The position numbers and the translations under genes were made by a program. A DNA stretch of 64,000 nucleotides, from NCBI RefSeq assembly GCF_042242105.1, contig NC_092020.1:10376501-10440500 (forward strand), read 5' to 3'. Shown here one piece after another: positions 58,461-64,000 of this stretch. The notes under the pieces were generated by a model. That model had not been told where the DNA came from, made no database searches, and worked only from the letters and a program-made list of their open reading frames with translations. How positions within the stretch are numbered: the first letter of the stretch is position 1; each line of letters begins with the position of its first letter. The DNA comes from Pempheris klunzingeri (Eukaryota > Chordata > Actinopteri > Acropomatiformes > Pempheridae).

Positions 58461-58796
58461 TAGTGCAGATATTATCCCTCAGTTAAACAGCGAACTTTTC
58501 CTGCCGTGACCTCTGACCTCCTGTCTCACTCTTTAGTAGATGCAGTCTGTAGAATTTAAACATGTTTATATATTACAGGTATTTCTTGGAATGGCTCTCT
58601 TTCTCTCTCCCTCTCCTTCTTTCTCTCTCCCCCCCTCTCTTTCCTTGCAGTGCTTCCTGCCCCTCACACTACTTAATCAATTCTCAGCGGCCATTAAGAT
58701 GGTGTGGACCGGGCAACTGATAAATATATTCAATCTGAGTCTTTGTGGATAATATCCAACTGTCAGGAGGAGACGCACACATGCACTGTTGATGGT

Positions 58797-58814
58797 ATGT
58801 GTGTGTGTGTGAGT

Positions 58815-58854
<40 letters not shown>
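58797..58854. repeat. (TG)n microsatellite, interrupted
   Basis: TG run with two GAG interruptions near its start. A second run is at 58951-58980. Confidence 0.9.
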
Positions 58855-58856
<2 letters not shown>

Positions 58857-58946
58857 TGCGTCAGCGCTGGGGCATGGTCATTGAACGATGAGCACACAGG
58901 TTATCACAAGGTCACCACCTCACTTGCATTGGAAGTGTGTGTGAGC

Positions 58947-58982
<36 letters not shown>

Positions 58983-59529
58983 TTGGGTGGCAGTGAGAGG
59001 AAGGAAGCCTAATTAGAGCATTAATTAAGAACCAAAGGGTTTATTGAATAAATCCTGTGGTCATTAGCAGAACACACAGCAGCCAGCCTCCTCCTCTCTG
59101 TGTTTCCTCCCTCTGCTCTGATGTCACCGTGACAGCGCTGCTGTAACTTTAGACTAATAGACCAGATACTTCCTCCCACATCAGTGTTACTGAAAGTATT
59201 CACAATCTCAGAAGCCATAAAGAACCTGTCAGAAAGTCCTGACATCACGTCCTGCCCAACTGATAGCTTGGAAAACTATGCTTTATCACAACTTAGGTTT
59301 TATAGTCGGAGCTCTGGACATCATTTCTATTAGATATGAAGACAGCGTACCCCCTGTTTGCTGAGATCTGGGTACACAGATGGATATGAATCTCTCAGCC
59401 TGCATGGCTAAATACACTGGTTGATTATGTAAGGGGGTTAAAATGACATGTTTGCACAGGCGACCTCTTGTGGTTGTGTGCATACGTGCATGCGGCTGTG
59501 TCGTGGTATGAAAAGTAACTGCATCACCA

Positions 59530-60040
59530 TTAGCCCCTTTTCCACCGCAGGAACTGTTCTCATTTACCCGGGATTTTGAAAAACCTCGGCGCATTTCTAC
59601 CGAAATTACCGGGGAAAAAAAACTTTCCCTCAACCCCAAACTTTCCCCCGAAAAGGTCCTACTAGCGAGGAAGAGCTTTTCAGATTGCCTGGAATTCTTG
59701 AGGGGCGGGGCTGTGTGCTGAAGAACGCTGATTGGTGGAACACACGCAAACCTGTTTATTTCATTTCTACAAGCTTCACTTTGTTTGTGTTTTGAACATT
59801 TGGAAAATGGACGCTGAAACAAATTCGTGAAAAGTTGAAGAAACATATGCAAGATTTTAAGACACTGAAGGACCACAACAGGTCTACGCCGTACTCTACG
59901 TCCCCCATACGCCGTCAGCCTGATTTGAATAAATGTTCCGGAACTTTGAGGTGCGGTGGAAACACAAACCACACAGATTACCAGGAATTCTTTTACCCAG
60001 GTAAATAAATTCCTGGTAATAAAAGTTCCTGGAGCACTGT
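59530..60040. mobile_element. Degraded DNA transposon (PIF/Harbinger- or hAT-like)
   Basis: AGCCCCTTTTCCACCGCAGG at the left and a reverse-related GTGCGGTGGAAACACA near 59951 look like terminal/subterminal repeats. GGAACT, CCGGGG and TTCCTGG motifs recur. The right boundary is uncertain and no transposase is recognisable. Confidence 0.35.
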
Positions 60041-60054
60041 TAACGCTGCTATTT

Positions 60055-60300
60055 ATTATTCTAACCTACACCAGCATCTTTTCCTAAACCTAACCAAGTG
60101 GTCGTACTGACCTAAACCTAACCAAACTGCAACTGAAAACTGAAAATAGTTTTTAAAGGAAAGGACAATGGACGCAGGACTCACACGCTGGACTGTCAGC
60201 CAGGAGATCGCTGTTTGTGTCAAAAGCAAAAGTCACAGTCGACTCATTTTAGCTCACGTATGTAAGTTAACTCCTCTATCCTACGTCACGTACATAACAC
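60055..60300 (+). repeat. CCTAACCAA-type repeat copy
   Basis: TTCCTAAACCTAACCAAGTG, a second AAACCTAACCAAACTG, then CACACGCTGGACTGTCAGCC and CACGTACATAACAC, shared in order with the copies at 5455 and 29370. Confidence 0.45.
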
Positions 60301-63300
60301 ATGCTGCAGATTTCTGTACGATTCCCCATGTGTCAAGTATAGATCCGGCTTTTGATTTGCTCCTCTGATGGCTCCTTTTCCATTCAGACTCATTGGTAAT
60401 GTATTATCTTGAGTCATACCACGCCGCATCCGAGCAGCTGTTAGCGTAGCTGCGGCTCAGAAGACTTGTGCAATGGGCTTAACTTTCAACTTTGGTGATT
60501 GTTGCTTGACGACTGCATCATTAACCAAATGATAAAAACTGACTGGCCCATGCTGTGTGCCCTTCACTGTGCTTCGTACCATGCATACTGCCTCACAGGA
60601 AAACGCTGTCCTTAGCTGTAAATCTGCTCCACTTACAGCGGTATCCTCACACACCAGGCTGCTTTCAGAGCATGTACTGTATGTGTGTGTTTGTAGTGTA
60701 TCATGTCCCAGTGCTACAGAGCAACACCTCTGCTCCTCTAATCCTCTCAGCCTATCCGTCTCTCTGTCTCTGTCTCCATCTATCTGTCCACTTATCTGTC
60801 CATCTCTCATCAGGTCATCGTCTCAACCGTTTCTGCCTCCAAACATCGTCCCTCCCTCCCTGCTGTCGCCGTTGTCCTTCGCAAGCGCACGTGCACACGC
60901 CAGAGATAGTTTGCACAAGACTCGCACCTCGCCTTAACAAATCCGAATGTGAACTTGTAACGTCTCTAAATAAAAGAGCGAATCAAAAACAGATTCAATT
61001 CTTACTGGCTCTTATGTAGAATCCTGCAGAAACCTTGAATCTCCGTAAAGGAAGGAAGATTTAATATCTGCATCGAACAGTGACTGTGAATCAAAAAGTG
61101 ATTAAAATATGAATATTTTCTGGATATCTCGTCTATATCTCTCGGTCTCTCGATGTCCCTCGTTGTGTCATCGTCCTCTCTGTCTCTGTCTGTCAGTCTG
61201 TCGTCTCTCTATCCTGATAACATCATGTTATCTACTCTCCAAATTAAAAAAGCAGCCTCATGCCCTTCACTGACACACACTCGCTGTGTGTGTGTGTGTG
61301 TGTGTGTATGTGTGTGTGTGTGTGTGCGTATGGTGTAGGTCACAATGTTTTGCCATTGTCTTGTAACAAAGGTTAGAAGGGGGGGGGGGGGGGGGGGGGG
61401 GGGGGTGTTAATCAGGGTCAAACTGGCTTCATGGTAAAATATGGAAACATTGCTTTTGTCTTTGTCACTGGGGGGAGGGAGTGAATGCCAACACACTGGA
61501 CTGTGATAGTTGTGCTTCTGACATTAAGAAGTTGAGTTTGGTTCTTGCTGTCGTAACACAGAGAGAGTTTGGTACTGGAATGGCTCTAGCTTTGGAGAAT
61601 GCAGGACTGTCTTCTCCACCGCAGGGAAGGCACGCACAACAACATCACGGCTCTGTGCTTCACATGAGGTGGGACCTCCTCCCTGAAGGCTTTTTAATGT
61701 TTGTAAAAATCTCTTGCGGATGTCAGTTGCAACGTGGTTAAGGTTAGAGAAATCATTTGTCAAACAAAATGCCATTCTGTGATGCGATACCAACTCCACA
61801 GGCAGGCTGGATCCCCCACCCTGAACACTGAATGTTCACATTGGATGTAAATTGTGCTTTACACGTTATGTCCGATAGGAACATGGGCCCACCGCTTCGG
61901 ACTGAATATCTCAGCATGCATCACGTGGCTCGCCGTGATATTTAGTACAGGCTTTCATGTGGCCAGATCATGTGTCCTAATGACTGTGGTGGTGCCTTCA
62001 TTTTCCATTAATATGTTAGATTCTGTAATGAAGGAGAGGAAGACCAGTTGCATTTGTTTTACTTGTTGTTCAGTTGGAGCAATATCTTAATTGGTTAAGG
62101 CCACTTTCACTTTTTTAAAACTCAAACCCAACCGCTGTTGGGGGTTTTAGAGGAAAGCTTTCCCCAGATAATGAAATCAAATATTCTTTGGGTAAAAGAG
62201 CTAACTTGAGTCAATATTTCCTGAAAAATAAACAGTGAAGCCAATTTCTTTTGGAAAAATATTTGCTTCGAACCATTCCAAAGTAGCACAGCACAATATG
62301 AAATGGGAAGAAGTGTGTTTTACTGAAGAGTGGGATTAGACAGAGCGTTCTGAATACGCTCTACCTGTCGTGTGTATTTCCGTTTCTAAAAGTATTGGTA
62401 TTGTCTATCGAATTACTTAAAGGGTCCTATCAGTGTAATAACTTTGGTGTTCCTGGATTTGTTCAGTAGTTTCATTTATGACTAAATACCTGCGAAAATA
62501 ACAACATTCCCATCAGCCTCAGCTGTACATTGTGCGCTGATGTTAGCATGCTAATAGGCAAAACTAAGATGGTGAAATTGGCCAAAAAAAAAAGGACGCA
62601 TGATAAAATCAGCATGTTAGCATTGTCACTGTGAGCATGCTTGTATGCTCGCTTTAGCATTTAGCACAGAGACTACCGCCTCACAGAGCCGCCAGCCGTG
62701 GAGCAGTTTACATTACCAGAACTAATGAACCTCTTAACAAAGTGAATAAAAACTAGTCACTTCAGTAAACACAGTCTGGTATTAAAGCACACTGTATGGG
62801 TACACAAATCTTTATGTTGAAACATATTTGGACCAAAACAAGATTAAATACACACCAGTGGAATCCTGTCTGTTTAGAATCAATTGGGGTTAAGTGTGTC
62901 CCAGGCAATCTGTGTTGTATTGATCAGTTCAGTAAATCCGTAATCGTCCAAACCACATCATATCCATCAAATCAGACCACATCCTAATTCTAACATCTGG
63001 ACAGAACTGGCTCTATGCATTAGCCTACATTATAATGTTCTAAAGCATTTATTAAATGTTCACCCTGCTGCTAAATGTTAAATAGCGGTGTTACCAATCT
63101 GATTTTAACATACACGCAGTAGATGAACACATATTCATATCATATTCACTCTATCAAATGGGAATTATCCATCATAACAAAGACCTTGACTTTCATCTAG
63201 TTATTACTGGTTATTACTGCCAATGAAAATAGATAAACCCAACCACTGATTTATCCTCAGTAGCTGTGAGTGCAGGGCTCAGCTCATTTCAATCACAAAC

Positions 63301-63783
63301 GGCAGCGTCTTGATTTACGCCGGCCACTGTTTTAATAGAGCTAGCCATGGCCAAATTCAAACTAGCCCGATTAATCAACTAAACATTCAATATCTCCCAT
63401 TCAGCAGGCGAGTGGCGAGCACACACGGCTTCTCAATATGAATTTTCCGGGAGATTTCTCTATTGATCGACAGACAGATGATTTGTGAGATACATTGTGT
63501 GGAGATCGATAGGTGGCCAGTCAATAGCTCATAGGGAGAAATGAACTGCGGTGACGTGTTGGCCATAAAGTCAAGTCTGCATGTGGTATTGCATAGTACG
63601 TGTGAAAATGAAGACATGCAGTGCATGCCGGGGCAGGGACTCAAACTGCCAACCTCTAGTCCTCTAATACCGCAAGACCACATGCAGCCAATGAGGTTTA
63701 ATAAAGTAGAGCGGCACAGAGTCTGAGGAGACAGCAGGGTGGCCAGTGACTTTTACAGCAATCATACTCATGGTTCTCTCTTT

Positions 63784-63816
<33 letters not shown>

Positions 63817-64000
63817 ACACACACACTCACATACACAGGGTTTCATACACTCTGCTATTTCACTGGAGTTCCACTTTGCTGCTCTGCTCAGCAGGGAGAC
63901 CTCTGTCTTTTGGGGCACGGCTGTGTGTGTGTGTGTGTGTATGTACCATACATACACTGCACTTTGTGTATCTTTTTGTTGGTGTGTGTTCAGTGATTCA
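60301..64000. other. Intergenic with microsatellites; no supported gene
   Basis: CT/GT-rich tracts (60750-60810, 61130-61210), (TG)n at 61285-61326, a 27-G run, and (CA)n at 63787-63812. The open frames (for example 60555-61019) are made of these and show no family motifs. Confidence 0.5.
61379..61405. repeat. Poly-G tract (27 G)
   Basis: Twenty-seven consecutive G, unusually long for a vertebrate homopolymer. Confidence 0.9.

Noticed and set aside
59286-59972. 228-codon minus-strand open frame
   Set aside because: Crosses the left end of a DNA transposon and has no recognisable domain; likely chance.

Overview
The window is nuclear DNA of a ray-finned fish, most likely a percomorph-type teleost. 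The support is three spliced vertebrate genes of teleost character, very dense (CA/TG)n microsatellites, and a mixed teleost set of degraded LINEs, hAT, Tc1/mariner and DIRS-like elements. No bacterial-type operons are present. Most long open frames here are microsatellite or transposon artefacts.

Layout: 1-28 kb is gene-poor. It holds a retroelement-like end with a duplicated 58-bp block, a pair of solo-LTR-like repeats (1.67 and 4.76 kb), a microsatellite-rich stretch (7.6-9.2 kb), an intact-ended 803-bp hAT derivative (9339-10141), nested LINE/DIRS relics (12.2-14.3 kb) and a Tc1-like transposase relic (15.4-16 kb). From 28.1 to 33.2 kb lies cfap96 (C4orf47 homologue), 7 coding exons, + strand, with an antisense LINE fragment in its first coding intron. 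From 35.0 to 37.3 kb is a probable non-coding 5'TOP snoRNA host gene with a ZNF143-type site, TATA box, five short exons, a convincing C/D-box snoRNA and a possible H/ACA RNA. A B30.2/SPRY pseudogene fragment (38.2-38.8 kb) and a three-level nested repeat (39.2-40.4 kb) follow.

The best-supported gene pair is hvcn1 (voltage-gated proton channel, + strand, 44.66-48.70 kb) and tctn1 (tectonic-1, - strand, 57.54-49.73 kb). They are convergent with poly(A) signals about 145 bp apart; human HVCN1 and TCTN1 are neighbours too. I reconstructed all exons of both with phase-consistent junctions: 226 aa in 5 coding exons for hvcn1, 627 aa in 14 for tctn1. tctn1 carries an AT-AC (U12-type) intron with textbook signals and two or three probable GC-AG introns. 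One of its acceptors sits directly against a (TG)n array.

Functionally, tctn1 (ciliary transition zone) and cfap96 (cilia/flagella-associated) are both ciliary genes; hvcn1 is a proton channel. Beyond tctn1 (57.7-64 kb) there are an ACCACAGACC-type minisatellite, a degraded DNA transposon, a poly-G tract and microsatellites, with no gene I can support.
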